A stretch of DNA of 35,418 bases, from NCBI GenBank assembly GCA_018065005.1, contig JAGHUD010000010.1:1-35418 (forward strand), read 5' to 3'. This document shows, piece after piece, positions 6,704-16,573 of the stretch (its first letter is position 1; each line of letters opens with the position of its first letter). The position numbers were made by a program, and so were the translations under genes. The stretch is from Candidatus Physcousia equi. Its GTDB lineage: Bacteria > Bacteroidota > Bacteroidia > Bacteroidales > Bacteroidaceae. Below the pieces are notes generated by a model. It ran no database searches and was not told the DNA's origin. It saw only the letters and a list, made by a program, of their open reading frames with translations.

Positions 6704-9700
6704 ATGAAGAAATTTACTTCTTTACTCGTGTTGTTACTGACTGCCCTCTGCAGCGGCAGTGTCTATGCAGATGTTCACGAAGATCTGCAGGGCGCTAAGC
6801 TCATCAGCAAGGGTGCGCAGGTAACCACACTTGACGAACTTGTCCCCGGCACCTGGTATTTCGTACAGCAGGACCGTGATGCAGCAGGTTACATGACCTC
6901 TGTAGAAGGCAAGGAGAACCTCATGAAGATGAACATCGATCCCAACTGTCCCGATGGTTCACTGGCAAGCGACAAGGCAAGCTACCTCTGGCAGTTCATC
7001 GCTGTTGACGAAGAGCCCGAAGCAGGCGTAGTTGAAGCAGGCTACGATGCTAAGGTGTACAAAGTCGTAAATGGTCTCGGCATCTACATGGGCGAGGCTG
7101 GCCACAACGGTGGTTGCCCCCCCGAGCTCGATGCTGAAAGTGCCATCGCTTGCACCTGGTACCCCTTCGAAACCGGTACTTGGGGTGTGATGCACCCCGC
7201 TGGTGGCATCCGTCTGGACAACAACGGTGCAAACGGCAACCTCAACTTCTGGAACAACGATGCCAATGCTACGGGTAACAACGAATGGCAGATCTACCTC
7301 GTTGATTTCGAAGAGACCAGTGAGCTCACCATTGCTGCCAACGCACTCGCTACCAAGGCTGGCACCTACACGGATCGCTACAACTACTTCGACGAGGAGA
7401 TCAACCCCATCGAGCACACCATCCCCGCAGCCATCATCAATGCTTTCAAAGATGCGTTCACCAAGGCAAGCAGCTTCGATATTGACGATCCCGACAACGA
7501 AGGCGCTACGGTAGCAAGCATCGAAAAGCTCGGCACCGACCTCGACAAGGCTTGGGAGGCTGTCGTTGCTGCTGTCAACAAGCCCATCCTTCCCGGTTAC
7601 TACTACATCCGCAGTGGTCTCAAGTTCAATGCTATTCCTCCCCAGACTGAGATGCGCTACGATGAGGAACTCGGCGAGGAAACTGAGGTTACCATTGAGG
7701 AAGGTCGCGTACCCCGCATGGGTATCTACGCTGATGGCAACACCTTGAAGTGGATGGAGATCGACAAGACTTCTGCTAAGTTCCTCTTCAAGATCGAAAA
7801 TGCAGAGACCGCTGATCAGTACATCCTCAAGACAGGTGCTACAGGTCTTCAGCTCTCTGGCTTCTCAAATGGTGCTACTCTCGGCAAGGAGCAGAACCCC
7901 GTAACCATCACCTACGCTGGTTTCGGCTCTGTTGAGGAGTATGAGGCATTCGACGAGGCTTACTATGACATCCGTCTCGCTTCTTCAACCGCAAATGGCG
8001 ACTACCTCCATGCAGGTGGCCACGGTGGTGGTTCTGGCAAGAGTGGCAATGTTGTAAACTGGAGCCCTGGCTACAACGCTTCTACCATGAGTCCCAGCGC
8101 TACCGAGTGGGTACTCGTACCTGTTGACGAGGCTACCGCCAAGGCTATCCTCGATGGTCCCGCTGCTAAGATTGCTGCTATGATCGACGAGGCTAACGCT
8201 ATCGCTGCTAACTTCCCCGCACAGAAGGAAGTTGCTATCGACAAGGACGTTGCTCTCGACACTGAGCATCCCGTCATCACTCAAGCTTCTCAGTTCAGCT
8301 CTCCCTATAGCCATAACGACATCAACGGTTCAAAAGACGGTCAAGACCTCAGCAGTGGCTGTCTCATCGACGGTGACTCTAAGACCTACTGGCACTCTGA
8401 CTGGGGAACAGCTAACCCTGCTCCCAATGGCGTACACTACCTTCAGATCTCTGGCATCGGCGACGACGTGGACGGTGTTGCATTCGAAATGGTTCGTCGC
8501 TCAGGCGCTCAGAACGACCACATCACCAAGATGTCTATCTACGGTGTAACTGAAGATCAGGCTGACTTCACCGACAACAAGGGCGAACTCGAACTCCTCG
8601 CAGAACTCAGCTATCCCTACAAGGCAGCTGGTGAGACCCTCAAGTCTGACGTATTCGAGACCAAGGGCTACAGCATCATCCGTATCTACGAAGAGGAGAC
8701 CACCAACAACCGTGGTTACTGGCACGCAGCTGAAATCCAGCTCTATCCTGCTACCATCTCTCAGAAGGCTACCATCTCTCAGGCACAGGCTCGCAAGGCT
8801 GAAATCGAGGCTCTCGAGGCTGCCGTTGCAGCTTGGGAAGAGGCTGGCTACACCCTCGAGAATGTTGAGGATCCCGAAGATGCTGACTTCAAGGCTGCCT
8901 ACAACGCCATCAAGACCGCTGGCGACGCTTGGAACGCTGTATACACCAACCCTGCAGCGCTCCGTACCGCAATGGAGGCTGTACCTGCAAGCGACCTCTT
9001 CGTTCAGGGCAACAACCCCGGTCAGTGGACCACTGTTCCCGCTATTGCTTCTGTAGTTAAGGAAGCTGAGGATTATGACAACTCAGGTGCTTACACGCCC
9101 GCTAAGAGCGCTGAGCTCACTGAGAAGATCACCAAGGCTGGCGAAGATGCTCTCGCTTCTGCTAACAAGGTGAAGGAAGGCAAGTGGTATCGCATCAGCT
9201 TCCCCACCGAAGCGATGTATGAGAAATACGGTTGGGACAAGACAGGTGCTGACGCTCGCTACAACGAGAACATCGAAATGGACGCTTCTCCTGCCCTCTT
9301 CGGCAAGACCCTCTGCGTAGGTGGTCTGAACATCGACGAAGAGACCTACACCGATCCCGAGACCGATGAAGAGGTAACCATTAATGTCTCCACCACCCGC
9401 AAGTTCGATGCTGCTAAGGACGCAACCTTCAAGGGTAGCCTCCACTTCCTTGAGTCAAAGGATGTAACTGCTGACTACGACCTCTTCCGCTTCGTTAACT
9501 TCGGCGACAGCGCTTACGCTATCCAGAACAAGGCTACCGGTCTTTATGTTCGTGCCCTCGGTGCTAACAGCACTGTTCAGCTCGACGTTCAACCTACGCT
9601 CATCGAGCAGTCTGCTATCGGTGCTGGTGCTAACCTCCTCAAGGCTCGCTCATTCACCCGTGGTCAAAACCAGACCTACCTCCATGCACAGCGCGACGCC

Positions 9701-10495
9701 AACAAGCTCTGCAGCTGGGATGCAACCGCTATCGGTTCTAACAGTATGATGCTGATCACTGAGGTGGCTGACGTAACCGCTGAACCCACCACTGATATGA
9801 CCATGAGCCTCTGGACTGGTGGTACCTACACCATGTGTCTCCCCACTGCTATCAAGATTGATGCAGCTGCAGGTAAGGCATACTCTGTAAAGGCTGTTGG
9901 TGTGGACGATGAGGCTAAGGAACTCAGCATCGAACTCTCTGAGTACACTGAAGGTGCAGAGATCGCAGCTGGTCAGCCCTTCATCTACGTAGCTGATGGT
10001 GAGTATGAGGTTTATGACACCCGCAAGAAGATCAACGAAGGCACTGCTGACGAGCCCAACTGGGTAGACAACCCCGACTACAACGTTGACAACTTCGTTA
10101 TCGTTAAGGCTACTCGTGGCACTGAGCTCGCAAAGGCTCCTCGCAACAAGAACCTCCTCGTTGGTGCACTCGATGCTACCAAGACTGGTGTTAAGGGTTG
10201 CATCTGGGCTAAGAGCGACTTCTCTGGCTTCGCTGTTAGCGCTTCTGCTACCGACACCTACGCTGCCAACACCGCTGTTATCGTTCCTGAGAACGTTCTC
10301 ACTACCGCTCAGACTAAGTACGAAGTTACCAGCGACGTTAAGGAGAAGAACTACACCAAGATCACTGAGGCTCTCAACAGCATCAGCAAGAAGGGTGAGA
10401 TCTACACCCTCGATGGCAAGTACTGCGGCACCAGCCTCAACAAGCTCGGTCGTGGCATCTACGTCGTAAACGGTGTGAAGGTTGTTATCAAGTAA
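6704..10495 (+). CDS. Very large secreted protein with F5/8C-like and lectin-like regions and a C-terminal sorting-type tail
   Basis: The 1263-residue protein has a clear signal peptide (MKKFTSLLVLLLTALCSGSVYA). Residues about 30-200 and 280-500 have a lectin-like look (W, YLWQFIAV, GNLNFWNN). About 525-682 resembles a discoidin/F5/8C module, with LIDGDSKTYWHSDW and a closing AAEIQLYP. About 683-770 is an Ala/Glu-rich helical region of FIVAR type. About 920-1040 has a ricin-like pattern (YAIQNKATGLYVRALG). The last 35 residues (IYTLDGKYCG...GRGIYVVNGVKVVIK) look like the C-terminal tail common on Prevotella surface proteins and similar to type IX sorting domains. I see no catalytic motif; binding of glycans or glycoproteins is inference. 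Codon choice is strongly biased (many GCT, GGT, TCT, CTC) compared with the GCC-rich neighbours, which suggests very high expression. A terminator follows. Confidence 0.85.
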   Translation: MKKFTSLLVLLLTALCSGSVYADVHEDLQGAKLISKGAQVTTLDELVPGTWYFVQQDRDAAGYMTSVEGKENLMKMNIDPNCPDGSLASDKASYLWQFIAVDEEPEAGVVEAGYDAKVYKVVNGLGIYMGEAGHNGGCPPELDAESAIACTWYPFETGTWGVMHPAGGIRLDNNGANGNLNFWNNDANATGNNEWQIYLVDFEETSELTIAANALATKAGTYTDRYNYFDEEINPIEHTIPAAIINAFKDAFTKASSFDIDDPDNEGATVASIEKLGTDLDKAWEAVVAAVNKPILPGYYYIRSGLKFNAIPPQTEMRYDEELGEETEVTIEEGRVPRMGIYADGNTLKWMEIDKTSAKFLFKIENAETADQYILKTGATGLQLSGFSNGATLGKEQNPVTITYAGFGSVEEYEAFDEAYYDIRLASSTANGDYLHAGGHGGGSGKSGNVVNWSPGYNASTMSPSATEWVLVPVDEATAKAILDGPAAKIAAMIDEANAIAANFPAQKEVAIDKDVALDTEHPVITQASQFSSPYSHNDINGSKDGQDLSSGCLIDGDSKTYWHSDWGTANPAPNGVHYLQISGIGDDVDGVAFEMVRRSGAQNDHITKMSIYGVTEDQADFTDNKGELELLAELSYPYKAAGETLKSDVFETKGYSIIRIYEEETTNNRGYWHAAEIQLYPATISQKATISQAQARKAEIEALEAAVAAWEEAGYTLENVEDPEDADFKAAYNAIKTAGDAWNAVYTNPAALRTAMEAVPASDLFVQGNNPGQWTTVPAIASVVKEAEDYDNSGAYTPAKSAELTEKITKAGEDALASANKVKEGKWYRISFPTEAMYEKYGWDKTGADARYNENIEMDASPALFGKTLCVGGLNIDEETYTDPETDEEVTINVSTTRKFDAAKDATFKGSLHFLESKDVTADYDLFRFVNFGDSAYAIQNKATGLYVRALGANSTVQLDVQPTLIEQSAIGAGANLLKARSFTRGQNQTYLHAQRDANKLCSWDATAIGSNSMMLITEVADVTAEPTTDMTMSLWTGGTYTMCLPTAIKIDAAAGKAYSVKAVGVDDEAKELSIELSEYTEGAEIAAGQPFIYVADGEYEVYDTRKKINEGTADEPNWVDNPDYNVDNFVIVKATRGTELAKAPRNKNLLVGALDATKTGVKGCIWAKSDFSGFAVSASATDTYAANTAVIVPENVLTTAQTKYEVTSDVKEKNYTKITEALNSISKKGEIYTLDGKYCGTSLNKLGRGIYVVNGVKVVIK

Positions 10496-10504
10496 GATGG
10501 CTCC

Positions 10505-10531
10505 TCCCTTTGCCCTTTGAGGCAAAAGGGA
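10505..10531 (+). repeat. Hairpin just after the 1263-residue protein gene
   Basis: TCCCTTTGCC at 10505-10514 pairs with GGCAAAAGGGA at 10521-10531, with one bulged A. No T-run follows directly. It stands upstream of the stronger terminator at 10569 and may protect the 3' end of the mRNA. Confidence 0.45.
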
Positions 10532-10568
10532 AAGCAAGGAAGCATTTTTGCTCCTTAGCATAAAAAAT

Positions 10569-10601
10569 AAGCCCGAAGGTTTTGTGCCTTCGGGCTTTTT
10601 T
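10569..10601 (+). terminator. Intrinsic terminator of the 1263-residue protein gene
   Basis: Arms AAGCCCGAAGG (10569-10579) and CCTTCGGGCTT (10587-10597) form a perfect 11-bp stem with a 7-nt loop, followed by a T-run. The loop contains the TTTG that serves as -33 box of the next promoter. Confidence 0.9.
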
Positions 10602-10611
10602 CGTAACTTTG
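10581..10611 (+). promoter_or_regulatory. Promoter of the M60 peptidase gene, overlapping the preceding terminator
   Basis: TTTG at 10581-10584, 19 nt, then TAACTTTG at 10604-10611 is an exact Bacteroidetes promoter. Its -33 box lies in the loop of the upstream terminator and its spacer contains the right arm and T-run. The predicted start is near 10618, giving a leader of about 42 nt. Confidence 0.8.
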
Positions 10612-10659
10612 CCGCGTATGGTGTCGAAGTATCAACAAACCTAATTAATAAACTAACTT

Positions 10660-13600
10660 ATGAAAAAGCGAATCATGTTATCCCTCGTAGGCATGCTCCT
10701 TTGCCTCTTTGCTCAGGCTGCATTGCCCGTTGCTGGAAAGTATTATCGCTTCGTCAACGTCGGACGCACCAACGTTCTTTACGAAGACTTCCAGCGCAAG
10801 GTGATTTCCTGCGACCGCAAGAACACCGACAACTATGCTCAGGTTTGGCTCTACACGGGAAGAGCCTTGCAAAATGTCTACACAGGACACTATCTGCAGC
10901 CACAGACGTCGCAGTCGAAGAATTTCGAGCCGGGCTTCACCGCACCTGCCACCAATGTCAGCTTCTCTGAAACTGCTGATGGCAATTTGCTCATCAACTG
11001 TGGCGGTTACATACACTGCGACGGTTCGAACAATGCTGTGAACTGGTATGACACGAACAACGCAGGCAACCACTGGACCATCGAACCTGTCTCGCTCACC
11101 GACGAGCGCGTGCAGGAGCTGCGTGCCGAGTATGAACAGTATGCTGAAGGCGAAAGCGCCTTCGTGGAGAAGCTCAACAGACTCCAGAATGCAGACTACA
11201 CCAAAATAAACGAAATCTTCGCCGACGAGTCTTGCTCTAAGCTCAACAGCAAGGTGGCAAGCATGACCGACGACCAGCTCATGGCTGCTGTCGTGGCTGC
11301 TGGTCTGCCCAAGGAATTGGGCGAGGTGGCTGTGAAGGTGAAGAACGGATGGGCTGATGAGACGGATGCCTCTATGTCCAGTGAGTTCCGAGTGCAAAGC
11401 TACGGCGCATACGCCGCTGCCGACAAATGGCGTTGGAACAGCGCCGATGGAAAGGGCCTCAACGCAAGCCAGATTGGTGATATGAACAACCCCACCGGCA
11501 TCTACACCACTGGTCGCGACCTCCTCTATGTCTTCGTAGAGGGCGATATCCCCGCTGGCACAGAGCTTCGTCTGAGCCACGTCAACGAGGGTATCACAGG
11601 TTTCGATAAGAACAACTGGAACCAGGGCACCGTCCTCCATAAGGGCGTCAACGTGGTGGGTACAGAGGATCAGCTTCAGGAACACTGGGTGATGTACACC
11701 GTCACCGACAAGAACCTCAAGCCTGCCGAATTGCCTAAACTTAAGATCCACGTCGAAGGAGGTCATGTGCTGGGCTATGTCACCTACGACCCCAAAGACG
11801 AGGCCGGCACCAATGCACGCTATGAGCGCATCCTCAAGGCTGCCAACAAGTCGGCTGATGCCAGTGGCGCTGACAAGTGCAGACTGCGTCTGGCTCTTAT
11901 GGGTGAGTATGGCGTGAGCTACTGGCAGATCATGACCTACAACCTCATCTGGAGCGACTATGAGGAGAGCCTCTTCAGCAATACTCCCTCTTGCACTTTC
12001 GAAACGGAAAAGTTCAACAAGCGCAACCAACACTATGGCTACAAGATCTGGAAGGCAGCGAAGTTCTATGACGACGTGCTCCACCAGGAATGGGCAACCA
12101 TGGGATTCATGAAGGACGTTGCCGAGGCTACCGCTCAGAATCCCGTCTACAACTGCTATGGCGGTCTGGATCTCTATCCTACCTATTGCAACTGCCGAGC
12201 CATCACCATCATGGGTACCAAGGGTGGTAACCCCCACTCTTCAACCGGCTACACCCACATGCCGGGCGTGGGCGCCGTGGAGTCGTCCTACAACGGCGAG
12301 CGTGCCGACTTTGACGTGTGGTGCGTGGGTCATGAGAGTGGACACAACAACCAGGGTGCCATCAACCTTCAGAGCTCTACAGAGTCTTCCAACAACCTCT
12401 TCTCGCAAATCATCACCTACTTCTATGGCTACCGTATGGGACGTGGAGGTTCGATGGCGGACAATGAGGACTACTACCAGAAGGGCACTCAGTTCAGTTT
12501 GCGCGACATCGGCATGACCATGCGTATGTACTACAACCTCTACCTCTACTACCACACGGCTGGCAAGAAGTGTGACTTCTATCCCACGCTCTTCACTCTG
12601 CTGCGTGCCGATGCCCTCAACCTGCGCAGCGCCAAGGACAGCTGGCTGAAGTTCTACCAGAAGGCTTGTCAGGCTGCTGGTGAGGACCTCACCGAGTACT
12701 TCCGTCTCTGGGGCTTCTTCGAGCCTTTCCAGAATACTACCTTCGGCGACTATACAAGCTATACGCTCTCACTCACTCAAAACGAAATCAACCAGGCTAT
12801 CAATGCCGTGAAGGCTGAAGCCGCAGAGAAGGGCTGGAGAGAGAACCTCGAAATCATGTTCATCGAAGACCGTCAGCAACTGCGCGAGCGCACCGACCTT
12901 TGGGCTGCTACGGCAACGGGCGAGAGCAACGGCGTGAGCAAGACCATGAAACCCGACAACTCCGGCACCTGGCGCAACCAAGACTATCTGCACCAGCAGT
13001 TCGGCACTATGGGTGACGTAAACGACTTCCTCAACCCACAACCTGCCACCGACTTCAACTATTGCGTCAGCGGTACTTCTGTCACGGTGAACGGTAAGGG
13101 CGGTGTCGGTCTGCTCATCTATGACAAGGATGGCAAGATTGTTGCACATGCCAACAATGCTAACTTCACCATTCCTGCCAGTCTCGCTACTGCTGGATTC
13201 ACCATCAAGGCAGTCAATGCTGATGGCACGACGGCTGAGGTGAAAGACATCATGGAGGTGGGCACTGCTGACGACCAGCTCGCAGCACTGCAGATGGCTG
13301 TCAATGCAACCACCCAGTACACACGACTCAAGGACCCCAACGGCAAGCGCGTGGGTTGCTATAAGCCCGAAACGCTCAGCGAAATCGAAAGCGTGGTGGC
13401 TAACGCCAAGACCGCCATCACCAACAAGGACGCTGCACAGTACAAGCCGCTCTTCGAGAACATCAACAGCGAGATGCTCAAGCTCGCCGACGAGAGCAGT
13501 ATGATCAATCTTGAGGATGGTGGCATCTACGTTATCGAAAGCGCAAGAAACAGCGGACGTTTCATCAGCTATACGGGTACGACACTGCAGACCGGCACCA

Positions 13601-14847
13601 CAAGCTCATCCGACGTGGCACGCTGGGCTTTCATCCCTGCCGACAAGACGTCTAACAGCTTCTACCTCCAGAATGCAGGCAAGGACTATCGCATGGTGGT
13701 GCAGTATCCCTACGCTACGACCAACGCCAACGACGTGACGGGTTGGGGTGTCACCACGAACTTCTCGAAGACGGACTCACTCTTCGCTTGTCGTCTCAAG
13801 AGCGCAGGTGATGGCAAATGGTTCCTCCAAACGAAGGATGGAGGAAAGTGCATCAACGTGGACGGCAGCAACAACACACGTCTTGTGCCCTGGGGCGAGG
13901 ATGAAGGCTCTAAGTTCTACATCACACAATACAAGGTGATCGATGCCTACTCAGCTGAGGACCTCCAGCAGCTCATCGAAGACAATAAGTCGCTCGTTCA
14001 GGATGTCTGTGACTATGAAATCAAGAACAACAAACTCGTGCCCCAGGTGGACGACAAGAACGCTCCCAACTATGTCTACACCAACCAACCGGAAGTGGAT
14101 GCTGCCTATGCCAACAACGGCATCGACAAACTCATCGACGGAAAGGCTACTACATGGTTCACAACCAAGCGCGTCAACAACAAGGCTACTGCTTACCATT
14201 ATGTAGCAATAGACCTCGGTGAGGGCAACGGAACGGAAAACTTCAAGTTCTACCTGCGCAAATATACCAACAATGGTGAGGCTGACAACGCACCGGCTAA
14301 AATACTGGTGAAGGCAAGAAACACCACTACGGAGGTGTTCAAGGATATGGCTACCGTCGTGCCAGCTTACAGCGCACAGGGTGCATACACCTCTCCTGAG
14401 ATTCTTGCCGACCAGCCTTATCGCTACTGGCAGATGCAGGTGACCATGACGAACAATGCCGATGCAGGCAAGGTGCCCTTCTTCTCTGTTGCCTTCATGA
14501 ACTTCTATGCGGTGCAAGAGAACATCGCACTCCATAGCGGTTACGAGAGTCTCGACAAGTCGCTCATCTCGGCTACGGTGAACACACAGAACGCAGCACA
14601 GACTGCCCTCAATGGTTTCCTGTCACCACTCACACTCGAGAAGCCTTACCTCAACCTCAAGGCTACCTACGAAGCGCTGCTCGAAGCTGCGGGCAAGGCT
14701 ACGGGCATCGATGGCGTTGAAGCAGAAGAGACAACAACAGCCGACATGAAGGCTGCCAACGGCATCTTCGACCTCAGCGGACGTCGTGTGAGCAAGGCTG
14801 CCAAGAAGGGTGTCTACATCGTCAACGGCAAGAAAGTTCTCTATTAA
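10660..14847 (+). CDS. M60-family (mucinase-like) zinc metallopeptidase, secreted, with F5/8C domain
   Basis: The 1395-residue product has a signal peptide (MKKRIMLSLVGMLLCLFAQA). A lectin-like region follows (about 23-150). The M60-like catalytic region (about 330-720) carries HESGH at 558-562 and a downstream Glu575 in STESSNN, which fits the gluzincin pattern HExxH-x(8,28)-E of PF13402. Characterised members of that family cleave O-glycosylated mucin-type glycoproteins. Near 1124-1288 is an F5/8C-like carbohydrate-binding module (KLIDGKATTWFTT, HYVAIDLGEG). The last 28 residues (GIFDLSGRRVS...GVYIVNGKKVLY) match the tail of the preceding secreted protein, so both probably share an export or anchoring route. 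Host-glycoprotein degradation is inferred from the family and agrees with NagB about 3.4 kb downstream. The frame is intact. Confidence 0.88.
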   Translation: MKKRIMLSLVGMLLCLFAQAALPVAGKYYRFVNVGRTNVLYEDFQRKVISCDRKNTDNYAQVWLYTGRALQNVYTGHYLQPQTSQSKNFEPGFTAPATNVSFSETADGNLLINCGGYIHCDGSNNAVNWYDTNNAGNHWTIEPVSLTDERVQELRAEYEQYAEGESAFVEKLNRLQNADYTKINEIFADESCSKLNSKVASMTDDQLMAAVVAAGLPKELGEVAVKVKNGWADETDASMSSEFRVQSYGAYAAADKWRWNSADGKGLNASQIGDMNNPTGIYTTGRDLLYVFVEGDIPAGTELRLSHVNEGITGFDKNNWNQGTVLHKGVNVVGTEDQLQEHWVMYTVTDKNLKPAELPKLKIHVEGGHVLGYVTYDPKDEAGTNARYERILKAANKSADASGADKCRLRLALMGEYGVSYWQIMTYNLIWSDYEESLFSNTPSCTFETEKFNKRNQHYGYKIWKAAKFYDDVLHQEWATMGFMKDVAEATAQNPVYNCYGGLDLYPTYCNCRAITIMGTKGGNPHSSTGYTHMPGVGAVESSYNGERADFDVWCVGHESGHNNQGAINLQSSTESSNNLFSQIITYFYGYRMGRGGSMADNEDYYQKGTQFSLRDIGMTMRMYYNLYLYYHTAGKKCDFYPTLFTLLRADALNLRSAKDSWLKFYQKACQAAGEDLTEYFRLWGFFEPFQNTTFGDYTSYTLSLTQNEINQAINAVKAEAAEKGWRENLEIMFIEDRQQLRERTDLWAATATGESNGVSKTMKPDNSGTWRNQDYLHQQFGTMGDVNDFLNPQPATDFNYCVSGTSVTVNGKGGVGLLIYDKDGKIVAHANNANFTIPASLATAGFTIKAVNADGTTAEVKDIMEVGTADDQLAALQMAVNATTQYTRLKDPNGKRVGCYKPETLSEIESVVANAKTAITNKDAAQYKPLFENINSEMLKLADESSMINLEDGGIYVIESARNSGRFISYTGTTLQTGTTSSSDVARWAFIPADKTSNSFYLQNAGKDYRMVVQYPYATTNANDVTGWGVTTNFSKTDSLFACRLKSAGDGKWFLQTKDGGKCINVDGSNNTRLVPWGEDEGSKFYITQYKVIDAYSAEDLQQLIEDNKSLVQDVCDYEIKNNKLVPQVDDKNAPNYVYTNQPEVDAAYANNGIDKLIDGKATTWFTTKRVNNKATAYHYVAIDLGEGNGTENFKFYLRKYTNNGEADNAPAKILVKARNTTTEVFKDMATVVPAYSAQGAYTSPEILADQPYRYWQMQVTMTNNADAGKVPFFSVAFMNFYAVQENIALHSGYESLDKSLISATVNTQNAAQTALNGFLSPLTLEKPYLNLKATYEALLEAAGKATGIDGVEAEETTTADMKAANGIFDLSGRRVSKAAKKGVYIVNGKKVLY

Positions 14848-14857
14848 TCAACAGTCC

Positions 14858-14882
14858 TTGCCATGAGGCTCCTCGATGGCAA
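14858..14882 (+). repeat. Hairpin after the M60 peptidase gene
   Basis: TTGCCAT (14858-14864) pairs with ATGGCAA (14876-14882), and GAG/CTC can extend it inside. No T-run follows, so it is not a standard terminator and readthrough into the next gene is possible. Confidence 0.35.
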
Positions 14883-14914
14883 AGATGACATAACCTTCAG
14901 CAACTGTATTCTGA

Positions 14915-16561
14915 ATGGGAAAGAATAACACAAAGGGCAGCGCCAAGAGCGCTGCCCAGAAACCTATAACGAAGAAGCCCACCGCGCAAAAAGAAGCGCG
15001 GCGGGGCTTCTTGTTTCCTATGCTCCCCATACCACTCGTCGTCTTTCTCCTCGTGTGGCTCTGGGCTGCCTGGTGGCAGGGGGATGTGTTCCGCATGGTG
15101 CGCGAGAACAGTTTCTTTGCTTTCGACAACACGCTCATGAACTATGAGCTGCAACACTCCTATGGCTATCTGTGGGCAATCGGACGATGTCTGCTGACTA
15201 CGTTCCGATACCCCGTCGTCGGTGGATTTTTGCTCGCACTCTTGCTCACCAGCTGCTGCTGGATGCTGGGCTACACTATGCGACTGAGGCCTGCCTGGCG
15301 ATGGGTGGAGTGGTTGCCGCTCGGCGTCTATGTGGGTGTCTTCACCTATCAAGGACTCAACAACTGGTTTGAGGCAGAGTCAGGACAGGCTATGGGTATT
15401 CCCTTCGCCGCTTTTGTCGTGCTCTCCATCTGGACCATCATCATTCGCTCCTTCAGTCGCCACCCCAAGGTGGGAAAACATCCGCTCTCTCCCTGCAGGG
15501 CTAACGAAGGGGTGTCGCGACGACAGAATGCTGTGCAGGCGCTCTTCGTCGTTCTGATGCTTGCCGTGCCGATGGGCTGGGCAAGCTGCGCCCGACCTTA
15601 TGTCCGTCCGCTTGCCAGCATGCAGGTGGATGTGATGAACCAAAACTGGAATGGGGTCATCAAGACGGCGCAAGACAATGCCGAACTGAGCTACCGCCCC
15701 ATGGCGGCACAGTATATCATTGCTCTCGTGCAGACGGGACAGCAATGTGAGAAGCTTTTCGAGATGCGACTCGATTATGACTCGCTCTATATTACGGGCA
15801 TGAACGGGGACCATCAGAATGCTACAAATATCTACCTCATGGAGTGCGACTACCATGCCGGACTCGTGCAGGCGGCTTACCACCACGCTATGGAGAACAT
15901 GGCCATGGTGGGACCTACCATACGAAACCTCAAAATGCTCTGCAAGACGGCGCTGCTGCGCAGCGAGTGGGCGCTTGCCGAGAAATATCTTTATATATTG
16001 GACCAAGTGCCCTTCGAGGGCGACTTCGTGACACGCTACCGAGCCATGCTCAACAACCCCGAGGCGGTGAATGCCGACCCAGAGGTGGCTATGGTGAGAC
16101 TGACGGAACCGATTCATGATAACTTTGAGAATAACTTCGTGCAACCGGTCTTCCTCGGATATACCGCCGCACTGGTGGAGGGACGCTCTATCAATGCACT
16201 TTGGAATAGTTTGATGGTGAACATCTACACGAAGACGATGCCGGAGTTTATCTTCCGATCGCAGGCGATACAGGGCACGACGCCTCCCAAGAGCATTGCC
16301 GAGGCGCTCTGCTTGATGGCAAACAAACAACCGGAACTCGCCAATGCGTTTAATGGACTGGAGATGCACCGAGGAAGATTGGGCGCCTTCATTCGCGAGT
16401 GCGGTGATATGCTCAAGTCGTCAGAATCGCGCGCACAGCATGCCCGCGAACTCTTCCCGAAATACAAAGGCTACTATCCCTATTACTACTTCTTCGGCAA
16501 CCTGAAGGCGACGCGCAAGTCAAGCGACAAGAAGGAGAGCAGTAATTCGGGTGTGAACTAA
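14915..16561 (+). CDS. Polytopic membrane protein with C-terminal helical-repeat domain (DUF6057-like)
   Basis: The 548-residue protein starts with a basic, lysine-rich cytoplasmic tail (1-30). Hydrophobic segments lie at about 35-54, 100-120, 132-148, 161-178 and 207-223, and a soluble part of about 320 residues follows. That part is helical and TPR-like (ALLRSEWALAEKYLYILDQVPFEGDFVTRYRAML). The layout and several motifs recall the Bacteroidetes family DUF6057, which has no established function; this is recognition from memory. A poorly conserved insertion (183-206) separates the last two membrane segments. The next gene starts directly after the TAA (or 12 nt later), so the two are cotranscribed and probably act together at the cell envelope. 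No promoter was seen in the short gap to the M60 gene. Confidence 0.7.
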   Translation: MGKNNTKGSAKSAAQKPITKKPTAQKEARRGFLFPMLPIPLVVFLLVWLWAAWWQGDVFRMVRENSFFAFDNTLMNYELQHSYGYLWAIGRCLLTTFRYPVVGGFLLALLLTSCCWMLGYTMRLRPAWRWVEWLPLGVYVGVFTYQGLNNWFEAESGQAMGIPFAAFVVLSIWTIIIRSFSRHPKVGKHPLSPCRANEGVSRRQNAVQALFVVLMLAVPMGWASCARPYVRPLASMQVDVMNQNWNGVIKTAQDNAELSYRPMAAQYIIALVQTGQQCEKLFEMRLDYDSLYITGMNGDHQNATNIYLMECDYHAGLVQAAYHHAMENMAMVGPTIRNLKMLCKTALLRSEWALAEKYLYILDQVPFEGDFVTRYRAMLNNPEAVNADPEVAMVRLTEPIHDNFENNFVQPVFLGYTAALVEGRSINALWNSLMVNIYTKTMPEFIFRSQAIQGTTPPKSIAEALCLMANKQPELANAFNGLEMHRGRLGAFIRECGDMLKSSESRAQHARELFPKYKGYYPYYYFFGNLKATRKSSDKKESSNSGVN

Positions 16562-16573
16562 ATGCTTACTGAC

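Noticed and set aside
10678..12237. A 519-codon minus-strand frame opposite the M60 gene
   Set aside because: Antisense shadow of a gene with signal peptide and catalytic motif; no own features or promoter.
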